DNA from: Veillonella sp. R32
Lineage (GTDB): Bacteria > Bacillota > Negativicutes > Veillonellales > Veillonellaceae
Direction of reading: 5' to 3'
DNA: 32,015 nt
Assembly (NCBI RefSeq): GCF_010093125.1
Contig: NZ_NMZQ01000028.1
Location: forward strand, 1 to 32,015
Part shown: positions 1-8,738 of the stretch, piece after piece
How positions within the stretch are numbered: position 1 is the stretch's first letter
How the letters are laid out: every line of letters starts with the position of its first letter
Position numbers and translations under genes: made by a program
The notes under the pieces: generated by a model
Database searches by the model: none
What the model was told of the DNA's origin: nothing
What the model saw: only the letters and a program-made list of their open reading frames with translations

Positions 1-119
1 ATGTTTTGTTACAGCTTTTTTGTATATAGTTGAGAATATACGTAAGCTCGTTGTATATATGACAGCTATTTTTATATGTAAGACCTACTTTATATATGTC
101 AGCTTACTTTATATATCAC
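1..119. repeat. AT-rich intergenic end with degenerate tandem repeats
   Basis: This stretch lies after the stop of the ferric-reductase-like gene. It holds three or four loose copies of a unit resembling CTTACTTTATATAT, spaced about 16-18 bases apart and ending inside the stop region of the gene. I see no convincing open reading frame, hairpin terminator or RNA gene. It resembles the other short degenerate repeats found in the gaps of this window. Its role is unknown. Confidence 0.4.
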
Positions 120-677
120 TTACTTAATATATCGCTTACCAATATAGATGGCTAACGCAATGAGTGTATAAGCATCAAAGGCCAGAATAAACGGCGTCAC
201 ATTAGCTACGCGCACAATTAAATGAACATGTAGCCAAATAAGTAAGATACCAAGAACAATGGCCCTATGTAGCCATCGACGTAACTTAGAAGGACGTAAC
301 GTCATCATACTTACCATCGCACCTACTACAATGATACCGCCACTTATACCTGTATATACAATCTCCTCATGCATAGAGAAGCTCATACAATAGTGTATCA
401 AACCAAGCACTACACTGAGTGGCCCCAATAAGCGATGTAAATGCAAACTAAAACCTGGCCAAATTTTCGAGGTCATTTGATTTATATAGCTAAAACCGCT
501 CATTAATACAAGCGCTATTAACCAGGCTACATACGCTAAAATCGCTATATTATAACTGATTAGATTATAAGATGTTTCCACCAGACCTTGATTTAACAAG
601 ACTAGTAGTGGTAAGCCTAATACAGCCGTAAGTAAAACGGCTACTAACATTATCTGTCCATACTGAGCTAATTTCAT
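120..677 (-). CDS. Ferric-reductase-like haem transmembrane protein
   Basis: An 185-residue integral membrane protein with about five hydrophobic segments, resembling the ferric reductase-like transmembrane (YedZ/NOX-type) domain. Paired histidines in or next to the helices (His79 and His81, His95, His103, His137, His150 and His152) are the expected ligands for b-type haems. Such proteins pass electrons across the cytoplasmic membrane. No FAD or NAD(P)H domain is attached, so a partner must supply electrons. The ATG overlaps the stop of the upstream flavodoxin gene (ATGA), so the two are translationally coupled and probably work together. The actual substrate (iron, a quinone or a periplasmic flavoprotein) cannot be read from the sequence. 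Confidence 0.75.
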   Translation of the reverse strand: MKLAQYGQIMLVAVLLTAVLGLPLLVLLNQGLVETSYNLISYNIAILAYVAWLIALVLMSGFSYINQMTSKIWPGFSLHLHRLLGPLSVVLGLIHYCMSFSMHEEIVYTGISGGIIVVGAMVSMMTLRPSKLRRWLHRAIVLGILLIWLHVHLIVRVANVTPFILAFDAYTLIALAIYIGKRYIK

Positions 678-1354
678 TTCATAATACCTATTTTAGTTAA
701 CCAATTAACCACCTCTTCTTTAGCCGTCGTAGAGCTAGCTTCACCGCCACGAATAGCTAGACCATCCAAAACGTTTGCCTTAGGATATTGAGCTTCTAAT
801 TGTGCTTTTGTATTACCAAGCCCAGACCCTTCATGGGTAGTAAATGGAATCACTACTTTCCCGTTCAAATCAACTTGATCTAAGAATGTACGAACTATCA
901 TAGGATACTCTCCCCACCAAATAGGGCTACCTACAAATACAATGTCGTAATCCTTCACATTAGGTAAAGGATTTTTAATAGCAGGGCGTTCATTATTAGC
1001 TTGTTCAGCTTTAGCTACCTCTAACGTTTCTTTATAATTCGTAGGATATTCTTTGGCTGGCACAATTTCATATGTATCACCACCAGTAGTTTCTTGAATA
1101 TAATTAGCTACTTGATGCGTATTGCCAATCGTTGGCGTGTCACCACCATATAAGCCTTTCGTTCTAGAAAAGAAAACAACTAATACTTTTTTACCATCTA
1201 ACGAATCACTATTGGTTACATTTTGCGTAGCCTCTGTTGTACTGCTACCAGTCGCAGCCGCTACATCTCCATTTTTAGGCAATGTATCAAATACGAATAA
1301 CCCAATCGCCACGACTACTAAGACAATAATGCCTAAAATACGTTTTACATTCAT
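674..1354 (-). CDS. Membrane-anchored flavodoxin-family protein
   Basis: A 226-residue protein with an N-terminal hydrophobic segment (about residues 5-23: ILGIIVLVVVAIGLFVF), a Ser/Thr-rich linker to about residue 50, and a flavodoxin fold. The core strand VLVVFFSRTKG is followed by the FMN phosphate-loop-like IGNTHQVANYI, then the strand DIVFVGSPIWWGEYP typical of the Flavodoxin_4 type. The linker implies the FMN domain sits outside the membrane, held by an uncleaved signal anchor or a signal peptide. I chose the ATG at 1354 because AAAGGGGG lies 7 bases upstream; an in-frame start at 1384 has no such site. It overlaps the haem membrane protein gene by 4 bases. Likely role: redox carrier paired with that protein. 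The anchor is unusual, since most flavodoxins are cytosolic. Confidence 0.8.
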   Translation of the reverse strand: MNVKRILGIIVLVVVAIGLFVFDTLPKNGDVAAATGSSTTEATQNVTNSDSLDGKKVLVVFFSRTKGLYGGDTPTIGNTHQVANYIQETTGGDTYEIVPAKEYPTNYKETLEVAKAEQANNERPAIKNPLPNVKDYDIVFVGSPIWWGEYPMIVRTFLDQVDLNGKVVIPFTTHEGSGLGNTKAQLEAQYPKANVLDGLAIRGGEASSTTAKEEVVNWLTKIGIMK

Positions 1355-1409
1355 CAAAATACCCCCTTTAATCCTTCTTTTCATCCTGTCTTACTCAGGA
1401 CTTACTATT

Positions 1410-1440
1410 AGCTTACGCCTTGAAGCTAACTCTAAGTCAA
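1410..1440 (-). promoter_or_regulatory. MerR-type promoter of the flavodoxin operon
   Basis: Reading the minus strand, a -35 TTGACT (1435-1440) and a weak -10 TAAGCT (1410-1415) are separated by 19 bases. The spacer, with the end of the -35, holds an imperfect dyad, CTTAGAGTT / AGCTTCAAG (6 of 9 positions match). A 19-20-bp spacer with a central dyad of this CTTAGAGTTAACTCTAAG style is the hallmark of promoters controlled by MerR-family activators such as NmlR/AdhR. The promoter sits about 55 bases before the flavodoxin start. No merR gene lies within the window, so the regulator is inferred only. Confidence 0.55.
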
Positions 1441-1446
1441 TACTAA

Positions 1447-1638
1447 ATTGACAATGCCACCTTTAATGCCTTAGTAGCGGCCTCTAATCTTTCTAGTTTT
1501 ACTACTAACATGAGTCAATTCCATTGGGAACTTCCTAAAAACCGTGTTAATATTCCTATTAAAGATGAAGAAGCCGCCGTTCCCTTCTTTATGAATACCC
1601 TAAAAAAGAATCGCCATATTATGGATGAATTACTATAA
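1447..1638 (+). pseudogene. Remnant of an unidentified plus-strand gene
   Basis: From 1447 to the TAA at 1638 one plus-strand frame stays open for 63 codons. It reads like real protein, for example SQFHWELPKNRVNIPIKDE and, at the end, NRHIMDELL. It has no proper start: the only internal ATG (1510) lacks a ribosome binding site, and a stop precedes the open stretch at 1444. The 5' part abuts the flavodoxin promoter. This is best read as the 3' tail of a deleted gene that shared the terminator just downstream. I do not recognise the family. Confidence 0.45.
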
Positions 1639-1646
1639 TAAATAAA

Positions 1647-1708
1647 CAAAAAGCAATCAGTCGCCCTAATGTATTGTAAACACATTAGGATATAACTGAT
1701 TGCTTTTA
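1647..1708. terminator. Bidirectional terminator after hslU
   Basis: A long interrupted hairpin. The outer arms AAAAGCAATCAGT and ACTGATTGCTTTT pair perfectly, and inner arms CCTAATGT and ACATTAGG pair around a short loop. The right arm ends in T-rich sequence, and the left side gives a U-run on the minus strand, so it can stop transcription from hslU and from anything arriving on the plus strand. The region from 1385 to 1743 is otherwise accounted for by the flavodoxin promoter and a gene remnant. Confidence 0.85.
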
Positions 1709-1743
1709 TTCATTAGCTGTAAAAGCTATATAGTCTTACCCAA

Positions 1744-3147
1744 CTATAAAATATAATTAGATAAATCTACGTCTTGTACAATTGTGCCCAATCGCTCTTC
1801 CACCATTTCAGCCGTAATAGTAACATCCACTTCTTCAGCTGGTGGTGCATTAAAGGAAATATCTTGTAGTAATTTTTCTAAAATTGTATGCAAACGACGA
1901 GCCCCAATATCTTCCGTTTCGTTGTTAACACGATATGCCAATTCGGCAATTTTATCAATGGCTTCTTCTTTAAAGTGAATGGTTACTTTATCCGCTTTTA
2001 ACAACATATGATACTGTTTTAATAAGGCTTGTTGTGGTGTTGTTAAGATTTCTTTGAAATCTTCCTGTGTTAAGCTATTTAATTCTACGCGAATTGGGAA
2101 ACGACCTTGTAATTCAGGAATCAAATCGGATGGTTTTGATACATGGAACGCCCCTGCTGCGATGAATAAAATATGTTCTGTCTTAATAGGACCATATTTT
2201 GTATTTACCGTAGCTCCTTCAACGATAGGTAAAATATCACGTTGCACCCCTTCACGAGATACGTCAGGACCTGATTGCCCATTACGAGCAGCAATTTTAT
2301 CAAATTCATCAATGAACACTATGCCTTCTTGTTCCGTTAATTGAACAGCTTTGTCATTCACTGCATCCATATCCAATAATTTTTGTGCTTCTTCTTGGAT
2401 GAAGATTTTACGGGCTTGTCCTACCGTAGTATGTCGTTTTTTCTTTTTCTTTGGCAATAAATTACCAAACATTTCAGAAATATCAGTGCCCATGCTGTCC
2501 GGTGAGCCATTCAATGGCATAGCAAAAGCTTTTGCCTGTTCTTCCACTTCAATTTCAATTTCACGACTATCCATGAGGCCATTTTTTAACTGTTCAAAGA
2601 ACTGTGTCCGTTTTTCAGACATTTCAGGTGCTTCTGATTCCTCTTTAGCTTCTTCTTTGTTTTCTTCTGGATTTGCAAAGAGCATTTCTAAAGGATTCGT
2701 CATTTTCTTAGACGTTTCATTTTCCTTTTTTGGCCAAAGAATTTGCAATAATCGTTTATTTGCTAGTTCTTCCGCTTTCTCTTGCTGTCCTTCCATCATT
2801 TCTTCTTTAACCATGCGCACAGCGTTCTCTACTAGATCACGAATCATCTGATCTACATCACGCCCTACATAACCTACTTCGGTGAATTTAGTAGCTTCTA
2901 CTTTAACAAAAGGTGCTTTCACCAACTTAGCCATACGGCGAGCTAGTTCCGTTTTACCAACCCCTGTAGGACCAATTAACAAAATATTCTTAGGCGTATA
3001 TTCTTCACGCACATCTTCGGGCAACTGTTTGGCACGCCAACGATTACGTAAAGCAATGGCCACCATTTTTTTAGCTTCTTTTTGTCCAATAACATATTTA
3101 TCTAACTCAGCCACAATCTGGCGAGGTGTAAAATTGTTACTATCCAT
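1744..3147 (-). CDS. hslU: HslU, ATPase subunit of the HslUV protease
   Basis: The AAA+ unfoldase that feeds proteins to the HslV peptidase ring in the cytoplasm. The 467-residue length is typical. The Walker A motif GPTGVGKTE is at residues 59-67. The variable I domain, acidic and Lys-rich (KKKKK), occupies roughly 110-240. Walker B is VFIDEFDKIA, and the arginine-containing GRFPIRVEL follows. The C-terminal end, DLSNYIL, fits the tail that docks into HslV. The ATG has GGAGG 6 bases upstream. The gene is last in the operon, starting 19 bases after hslV. In Bacillus the next gene is codY; here a terminator follows instead. Confidence 0.97.
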   Translation of the reverse strand: MDSNNFTPRQIVAELDKYVIGQKEAKKMVAIALRNRWRAKQLPEDVREEYTPKNILLIGPTGVGKTELARRMAKLVKAPFVKVEATKFTEVGYVGRDVDQMIRDLVENAVRMVKEEMMEGQQEKAEELANKRLLQILWPKKENETSKKMTNPLEMLFANPEENKEEAKEESEAPEMSEKRTQFFEQLKNGLMDSREIEIEVEEQAKAFAMPLNGSPDSMGTDISEMFGNLLPKKKKKRHTTVGQARKIFIQEEAQKLLDMDAVNDKAVQLTEQEGIVFIDEFDKIAARNGQSGPDVSREGVQRDILPIVEGATVNTKYGPIKTEHILFIAAGAFHVSKPSDLIPELQGRFPIRVELNSLTQEDFKEILTTPQQALLKQYHMLLKADKVTIHFKEEAIDKIAELAYRVNNETEDIGARRLHTILEKLLQDISFNAPPAEEVDVTITAEMVEERLGTIVQDVDLSNYIL

Positions 3148-3166
3148 TCATATCCTCCAATATATC

Positions 3167-3709
3167 TTACTTAAGTTCTTCTACAATGACATTGTGATTG
3201 GTGTACACACAAATATCAGCCGCAATATGTAGCGCCTTTTCAGCAATTTCACGAGCACTTAAATCTGTGTTGCTCGCTAAAGCACGAGCTGCTGCTAAGG
3301 CATAATTACCACCTGAACCAATAGCACAAATGCCATCATCAGGCTCAATAACTTCGCCATTACCAGATACTAATAATATAGTTTTACCATCAGATACTAA
3401 TAATAAGGCCTCTAAATTACGAAGCATTTTATCACTCCGCCATTCTTTAGCGAGCTCTACCGCACTGCGCACTAATTGCCCATTATACTGATTCAATTTA
3501 GCTTCAAATTTATCAAATAAAGTGAAGGCATCTGCTACAGATCCAGCAAACCCAGAAATAACTTTGCCATTGTATAGACGGCGCACCTTCTGGGCCGTAT
3601 TCTTCATAACTACGCTCTGCCCCATAGTAACCTGACCATCACCAGCAATAGCGATAGCATCATTGCGTTTAACAGCGCATATAGTAGTAGCATGAAATTC
3701 TACACTCAT
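3167..3709 (-). CDS. hslV: HslV, peptidase subunit of the HslUV protease
   Basis: A 180-residue proteasome-beta-like peptidase forming the two-ring core that degrades substrates unfolded by HslU. The N-terminus is a 7-residue propeptide, MSVEFHA, followed by [10 protein letters not shown]. Autocleavage would expose Thr8 as the catalytic nucleophile, the usual Firmicute arrangement. The conserved GDGQVTMG and [14 protein letters not shown] segments are present. The ATG overlaps the trmFO stop by 4 bases, with AGGAGG about 10 bases upstream inside trmFO, so translation is coupled. Unlike Bacillus, no xerC/codV gene lies between trmFO and hslV. Confidence 0.97.
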   Translation of the reverse strand: MSVEFHATTICAVKRNDAIAIAGDGQVTMGQSVVMKNTAQKVRRLYNGKVISGFAGSVADAFTLFDKFEAKLNQYNGQLVRSAVELAKEWRSDKMLRNLEALLLVSDGKTILLVSGNGEVIEPDDGICAIGSGGNYALAAARALASNTDLSAREIAEKALHIAADICVYTNHNVIVEELK

Positions 3710-5022
3710 CCTAAATATTCCTCCTTCAGTGTGGCTAATGTCTCTAAAGCACGCTGTGCAATGAGAGCATTTTTTTCTTTCTTTTTACGAACCTTGGCAG
3801 GCCAAGACTCCATGATACCAAAGTTAATATTCATTGGTTGGAAGTCTGACCCTTCATACTCACTAATATAGTGACTTAAGCCGCCTAAAGCAGTCGTTCT
3901 TGGGAAGCTAATAAAGTCTTTAGTTGACAATAATTGACTTACCTGAATGCCTGCCATAAGGCCAGATGCAGCCGATTCTAAATAGCCTTCTACGCCAGTC
4001 ATTTGACCAGCAAAGAATAAACGATTATCCGCTTTTAATTGGAAAAATTCATTCAATAATGTAGGCGAATTAATATAGGTATTACGATGCATAACACCAT
4101 AGCGAACAAATTCTGCCTTTTCTAAACCAGGAATCATAGAAAAGACACGCTTTTGCTCGCCCCATTTTAAGTGAGTTTGAAAGCCTACCAAGTTAAACAT
4201 GGTAGCTTCTTTATTTTCTTTGCGCAATTGCACAACCGCATAGGACTCAGTACCCGTTCGTTTATCTACTAAACCAACTGGTTTTAGTGGCCCATAGCGC
4301 AAAGTGTCAATACCACGGGCTGCCATAATTTCTACCGGCATACATCCTTCAAAGTATTGTTCCTTTTCGAATTCCTTTAATTCAGCTACCTCAGCAGTAG
4401 TCAAAGCATTCCAAAAAGCAATATATTCTTCTTCCGTCATAGGGCAATTTAAATAATCTGCATCCCCTTTATCATAACGAGATGCTGCAAATACTTTATC
4501 ATAATTTAATGACTCTGCCGTGACGATAGGGGCTGCTGCATCATAGAAATAGAAATCACCAGTACCTGTTTTAGCTTTCACTTGTTCCGCCAAAGCCTCA
4601 GACATCAATGGGCCAGCGGCAACAATAACGATTCCTTCCGTTGGTAATTCCGTTACTTCTTCACGAATAACGGTAATTAAAGGATGATTCGTCAACTTGT
4701 CCGTCACCATTTGGCTAAATAAATGACGATCAACGGCTAAGGCGCTACCTGCCGGTACTGCTGTAGCATCAGCACAAGTCATAATAATAGAATCCAATTG
4801 ACGCATTTCTTCTTTCAGAAGACCTACTGCATTTTCAATATTGCCAGCACGCAACGAATTACTACATACTAATTCAGCAAATTGCTCCGTATGGTGGGCC
4901 GGCGAAGTTCGTTGTGGCCGCATTTCGTATAAGGTAACAGGAATGTTGCGTTTCGCTAATTGCCAAGCTGCTTCCGAGCCGGCCAACCCTGCACCAATAA
5001 TAGTCACTTTCGATGTAGTCAC
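3706..5022 (-). CDS. trmFO: TrmFO, folate-dependent tRNA U54 methyltransferase
   Basis: A 438-residue FAD enzyme that makes ribothymidine at position 54 of tRNA using methylenetetrahydrofolate as carbon donor. The N-terminal dinucleotide-binding motif [11 protein letters not shown] is at about residues 11-21. The family signatures YEMRP, CSNSLR and [17 protein letters not shown] are all visible. The length is normal. The start codon is GTG at 5022, preceded by AAAGGAGG at a spacing of about 5 bases. It lies 16 bases after topA, as in many Firmicutes (formerly gid). Confidence 0.97.
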   Translation of the reverse strand: MTTSKVTIIGAGLAGSEAAWQLAKRNIPVTLYEMRPQRTSPAHHTEQFAELVCSNSLRAGNIENAVGLLKEEMRQLDSIIMTCADATAVPAGSALAVDRHLFSQMVTDKLTNHPLITVIREEVTELPTEGIVIVAAGPLMSEALAEQVKAKTGTGDFYFYDAAAPIVTAESLNYDKVFAASRYDKGDADYLNCPMTEEEYIAFWNALTTAEVAELKEFEKEQYFEGCMPVEIMAARGIDTLRYGPLKPVGLVDKRTGTESYAVVQLRKENKEATMFNLVGFQTHLKWGEQKRVFSMIPGLEKAEFVRYGVMHRNTYINSPTLLNEFFQLKADNRLFFAGQMTGVEGYLESAASGLMAGIQVSQLLSTKDFISFPRTTALGGLSHYISEYEGSDFQPMNINFGIMESWPAKVRKKKEKNALIAQRALETLATLKEEYLG

Positions 5023-5038
5023 AATAGCCTCCTTTATA

Positions 5039-7495
5039 TTATGCTTCCGTATTAGAAGCTTTTTTTGTTTTTGATTTCGTTGTTTTTGTTTTAGTCGCTT
5101 TTGTTTTAGTCTCTTTTGTTTTTGTTGTTTTATCTTTTGTAGCAGTTTCTTTAACTTTCATCTCGGCCTCAGTCGCTGACTCTGTTTCTGCCTTTACGAC
5201 TACTTCAGTTTCAGTTGTAACGTCCTCTGTTTTCTTTTTGCGGGTACGTTTTTTCGGCTGAGTTGGACAGTTTTCATTGGAGCAAAACTTCTTCGTGGTT
5301 CCATTCTTATATGTCTTTTCGGTCATTATGCTACCACAGGTTTCACAAGTTTCATTAATGGGCTTATTCCAAAGGGTAAAATCACAAGCTGGATAGCGAT
5401 CACAGCCATAGAAAATACGGCCCCGTTTAGATTTACGCTCTACGATAGTCCCTTCCTTACACTTAGGACAAGTAACGCCTGTGCTAACTGTAATTGGTTT
5501 AGTATTTTTACATTCAGGGAAATTAGAGCATGCTAAGAAACGGCCAAAACGACCGAATTTATAGACCATAGGACTGCCACAAAGATCGCACACTTCATCA
5601 CTAGCTTCATCAGCAATTTTAACGCGATCCACTTCATTAGCTTCTTCTAATTCTTTGGCAAACACCGTATAGAATTCATCCAATACATCTTGATACGTTT
5701 CTTCGCCACTAGCAATTTCATCTAAATCTTTTTCCAAATGAACGGTAAAATCTACATTAATAAATTTTTCAAAATGAGCAATTAAGAAATCTACCACTAC
5801 AAAGCCAAGTTCAGTAGGAATAAATTGCTTATCTTGCTTTTCTACGTAATTACGCGTCATAATCGTGTCGATAATCGGCGCATACGTACTTGGACGGCCA
5901 ATGCCTCGTTCTTCTAGGGTTTTAATTAAACTAGCTTCTGAATACCGTGGTGGTGGCTGCGTAAAGTGTTGTTGCGGATCAATAGCCGTATTCGTAACAA
6001 CTTGACCGGCTTCCATAATAGGAATGAGTTTTGCCTCTTCCCCTTCTTTTTTCGTATCTTCATACACTTCAGTAAAGCCTTTAAAGATTACTTTACTACC
6101 CGATGCACGCAAGGTATATTCGCCTGATGCCAATTGAGCCGTTACAATTTCCGACTGTTGTGGCGCCATTTGACTTGCCATAAAACGATTCCAAATTAAG
6201 GTATACAGTTTTAACTCATCACGACTTAAAAATGGTTCAACCATCTTAGGTGGCAATTCTAAGCTTGTGGGGCGAATCGCTTCATGAGCATCTTGACTGC
6301 TTTCTTTAGTACCAAACACATTAGGTTTAGACGGATAGTACGCTTGTCCAAAATGACTAATGATATAGTCCTTGGCGGCACTTTGCATTTCTTGGGCAAT
6401 TCGAGTCGAATCTGTACGCATATAGGTAATCAAACCAACATGACCATACCCACCAATTTCAAGACCTTCATATAAATGTTGGGCAATCATCATCGTCCGT
6501 TTAGCCCCAAAATTTAGTTTACGCACCCCTTCTTGTTGTAAAGTAGATGTTGTAAATGGCGCTGGTGCTTTACGTGACCGTTTACGACGATCAACGCTAA
6601 TTACCTCAGCTTTTTGCTTAGCTAACTCCGCTTGAATGGCCATCGCCGTTGCTTCATCAGCAATAGCAATCTTATCCTCTCCTTTATGAGTTAACTCAGC
6701 TGTAAAACTTTCTTTATACTCCGTTTCATATTGACCTTCAATGGACCAATATTCTTCAGGAATAAAGGCTTGAATTTCCCGTTCCCGTTCACAAATAAGG
6801 CGAACGGCTACCGATTGCACACGGCCTGCACTAAGCCCCTTACATACTTTTTTCCACAATAAAGGACTCAATTTATAACCTACAATGCGGTCAAGCATAC
6901 GACGTGCTTGTTGCGCATCTACCATATTTTTATCAATTGTACGCGGTGCAGCAATGGCTTCTGCTACTGCATGCTTTGTTATTTCATTAAAAGTAATACG
7001 ACATTTAGATGCTTCATCAACATTCAGAATATACGCCAAATGCCAGGAGATAGCTTCCCCTTCTCTATCCGGGTCAGTAGCCAATAAAATAGCCTTTGAT
7101 TCATCCGCATCGGCTTGTAATTCTTCAATTAACTTTTTGCGAGTCGTTAAATTCGCATAACGCGGTACAAAGCCATTTTCTATGTCAATGCCTAATTGAC
7201 TTTTTGGTAAGTCCCGCAAATGACCCATACTTGCTTTAACAACATAATCAGGGCCTAAAAATTTTTCTATTGTCTTTGATTTTGCTGGTGATTCCACAAT
7301 GACTAAGGTTTTGCCATCTGGTTTAAACGTACGTGGCGGCATAGTTTTAGCTAAATCCCCTACAGCCTGCATAACTGGCTTAGCTTTGCCTTTAGCTGAA
7401 ACAGCTACTTTGCCTTCTAGGCGCCGTTCTTCTTTTTTCGCCGTCGACTTTGTCGCTTCTTTTTCACCTATTACAATGGAACGTTTAATGGACAA
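5039..7495 (-). CDS. topA: DNA topoisomerase I
   Basis: An 818-residue type IA topoisomerase that relaxes negative supercoils. About 60 basic N-terminal residues precede the TOPRIM domain ([17 protein letters not shown] at 64-80, [12 protein letters not shown] at 141-152). The clamp motif [13 protein letters not shown] follows, and [12 protein letters not shown] carries the catalytic Tyr358. Three C-terminal four-cysteine zinc ribbons (CDLC...C, CPKC...C, CETC...C) are followed by a roughly 75-residue low-complexity tail built from TKTK/TKAT-type repeats, probably a nonspecific DNA-binding extension. The start is TTG, with GGGAGGA 7 bases upstream; the first residues overlap the end of the dprA fragment by 11 bases. 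Confidence 0.97.
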   Translation of the reverse strand: MSIKRSIVIGEKEATKSTAKKEERRLEGKVAVSAKGKAKPVMQAVGDLAKTMPPRTFKPDGKTLVIVESPAKSKTIEKFLGPDYVVKASMGHLRDLPKSQLGIDIENGFVPRYANLTTRKKLIEELQADADESKAILLATDPDREGEAISWHLAYILNVDEASKCRITFNEITKHAVAEAIAAPRTIDKNMVDAQQARRMLDRIVGYKLSPLLWKKVCKGLSAGRVQSVAVRLICEREREIQAFIPEEYWSIEGQYETEYKESFTAELTHKGEDKIAIADEATAMAIQAELAKQKAEVISVDRRKRSRKAPAPFTTSTLQQEGVRKLNFGAKRTMMIAQHLYEGLEIGGYGHVGLITYMRTDSTRIAQEMQSAAKDYIISHFGQAYYPSKPNVFGTKESSQDAHEAIRPTSLELPPKMVEPFLSRDELKLYTLIWNRFMASQMAPQQSEIVTAQLASGEYTLRASGSKVIFKGFTEVYEDTKKEGEEAKLIPIMEAGQVVTNTAIDPQQHFTQPPPRYSEASLIKTLEERGIGRPSTYAPIIDTIMTRNYVEKQDKQFIPTELGFVVVDFLIAHFEKFINVDFTVHLEKDLDEIASGEETYQDVLDEFYTVFAKELEEANEVDRVKIADEASDEVCDLCGSPMVYKFGRFGRFLACSNFPECKNTKPITVSTGVTCPKCKEGTIVERKSKRGRIFYGCDRYPACDFTLWNKPINETCETCGSIMTEKTYKNGTTKKFCSNENCPTQPKKRTRKKKTEDVTTETEVVVKAETESATEAEMKVKETATKDKTTKTKETKTKATKTKTTKSKTKKASNTEA

Positions 7496-7721
7496 ACTGA
7501 TTCCTCCCGTATTCCAATATTATATATCCCTTTGAAGGCGTACGCTCAATACACTGCTTAAGTTCTAAAGACAATAAGCTTAAATGAAGCGCTCCCTCTG
7601 AAAGATTTGTCGTCATTGCCAAAGTTTCCAAAGAGGTCTCCTCCGCATTTGATAATGATTCTAAAATCTTTCGCTCCTCCAAACTAAAGCTTAACACACC
7701 CATGCCGTTATGGCTACCCAT
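7485..7721 (-). CDS. Detached winged-helix C-terminal domain of DprA
   Basis: A 78-residue product whose core (LSFSLEERKILESLSNAEET, then LETLAMTTNLSEGALHLSLL and KGYIILE) matches the small winged-helix domain that normally ends DprA. It is in the +1 frame relative to dprA and begins at an ATG inside the dprA stop region, next to seven A residues (minus strand). Removing one A would fuse the two frames into a 382-residue protein (ILQK-MGSHNG), a normal DprA length. It is either a frameshift or sequence error, a slippage-regulated gene, or a genuinely separate domain. Alone it would have no known catalytic role. Confidence 0.7.
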   Translation of the reverse strand: MGSHNGMGVLSFSLEERKILESLSNAEETSLETLAMTTNLSEGALHLSLLSLELKQCIERTPSKGYIILEYGRNQFVH

Positions 7722-8634
7722 TTTTTTGTAATATATCTAAATCTTTCGGTTCCCAACCATACTGATTTGGCAATTGTTCCGCTTTAGTAAGTAGATTAGC
7801 CCCTTGTTCTAATAGCCAATGATTACCTACAAAATCATCAGTTAAAACATTACCAGGCACTGTATATACGTCACGCCCTTCATTATTAGCCATATCCGCT
7901 GTAATTAAGGATCCGCTGCTGGCTTTCGCTTCTACTACAATAACGGCCTTTGCAATGCCACTGATAATGCGATTGCGCATAGGAAAATTGCCAGCCCTAG
8001 GCGCCATACCAGGACCGAATTCTGACAATAAAAGGCCCCCCGATTCTTCAATGGTATGAAATAATTTAGCATTGCCACGCGGATAGCAATGATCAAGTCC
8101 ACAGCCCATAACCGCTATGGTTGTACCGTTTCCTTTTAAAGCTCCTTCATGCGCATATGAATCTATCCCTCGTGCACCACCACTGACAATGGTAATACCA
8201 TAATTCACTAATTGAGCCGCAAATACATTAGCCACATTACGGCCATAGGGCGTACAATTTCGCGCCCCTACCATGGCAATTTGCCTAGGATTTTCTAATA
8301 GCTTACTATTTCCCCGATAAAATAAAACCTGTGGCGGATTGAAAATTTCTTTTAACTGCTTAGGATACCGCTCATCAGCTACGCCAATAACCCCCATATG
8401 ATAACGTTCCATTCGCTTAGCTAGTGCTTCTAAATCTGTTTCTAAAATTCCTTTTACGAGTGCTTGCTTATAGCGATTGGCTACTTCAAGCTCTGGAGCC
8501 AGTGCTTTATCTCTTTGCACAACCTCCCATACCTTGTTCGCTGTTTTATAATAGGTCAATACACTTTTTAACGTTACACTCCCCACATTAGGTAAGGAAC
8601 CTAATGCGGCTAACAATAATGTATCTGTTTCCAT
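7714..8634 (-). CDS. dprA: DprA, DNA-processing protein (C-terminal domain split off)
   Basis: A Rossmann-fold protein that binds incoming single-stranded DNA and loads RecA during natural transformation. Visible parts are an N-terminal SAM-like helical region (residues 1-85), then the DprA core: GARNCTPYGRNVANVFA, IVSGGARGIDSYAHEGAL, MGCGLDHCYPRGN, and the NFPMRNRIISGIAKAVIVVEA segment with SGSLITADMA. The product stops at about 306 residues, before the winged-helix domain, which lies in another frame just downstream. I chose the ATG at 8634 because AAGGGG is 7 bases upstream; the in-frame start at 8664 falls within a repeat. Next to comM and yraN it forms a competence-related block. Confidence 0.9.
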   Translation of the reverse strand: METDTLLLAALGSLPNVGSVTLKSVLTYYKTANKVWEVVQRDKALAPELEVANRYKQALVKGILETDLEALAKRMERYHMGVIGVADERYPKQLKEIFNPPQVLFYRGNSKLLENPRQIAMVGARNCTPYGRNVANVFAAQLVNYGITIVSGGARGIDSYAHEGALKGNGTTIAVMGCGLDHCYPRGNAKLFHTIEESGGLLLSEFGPGMAPRAGNFPMRNRIISGIAKAVIVVEAKASSGSLITADMANNEGRDVYTVPGNVLTDDFVGNHWLLEQGANLLTKAEQLPNQYGWEPKDLDILQKNG

Positions 8635-8641
8635 AATAACG

Positions 8642-8738
8642 CCCCTTAATTCATTCGGTAACACTTTTAATATTCCCTTAATTCATCCGGTAACACTTTT
8701 AATTCATACGTTAACTCCCTTAATTCATACGATAACTC
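8642..8738 (-). repeat. Degenerate tandem repeat across the comM-dprA junction
   Basis: On the plus strand four copies of a unit CCCTTAATTCATNCGNTAAC lie at about 8642-8670, 8675-8702, 8700-8716 and 8717-8738; the second and third touch. The rightmost copy contains the last codons and stop of comM, and the leftmost supplies the ribosome binding site of dprA. On the minus strand each copy reads ATGAATTAAGG-like or GATGAATTAAGG. The pattern suggests the end of comM was duplicated repeatedly and then drifted. Confidence 0.75.

Noticed and set aside
1122-1451. Plus-strand frame of 109 codons opposite the flavodoxin gene
   Set aside because: Mirror of a clear flavodoxin coding region and its promoter; no family resemblance.
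2351-2851. Plus-strand open frame of 166 codons inside hslU
   Set aside because: It is antisense to the I domain of HslU, is rich in Ser, Phe and Cys as expected of a mirror frame, and has no ribosome binding site.
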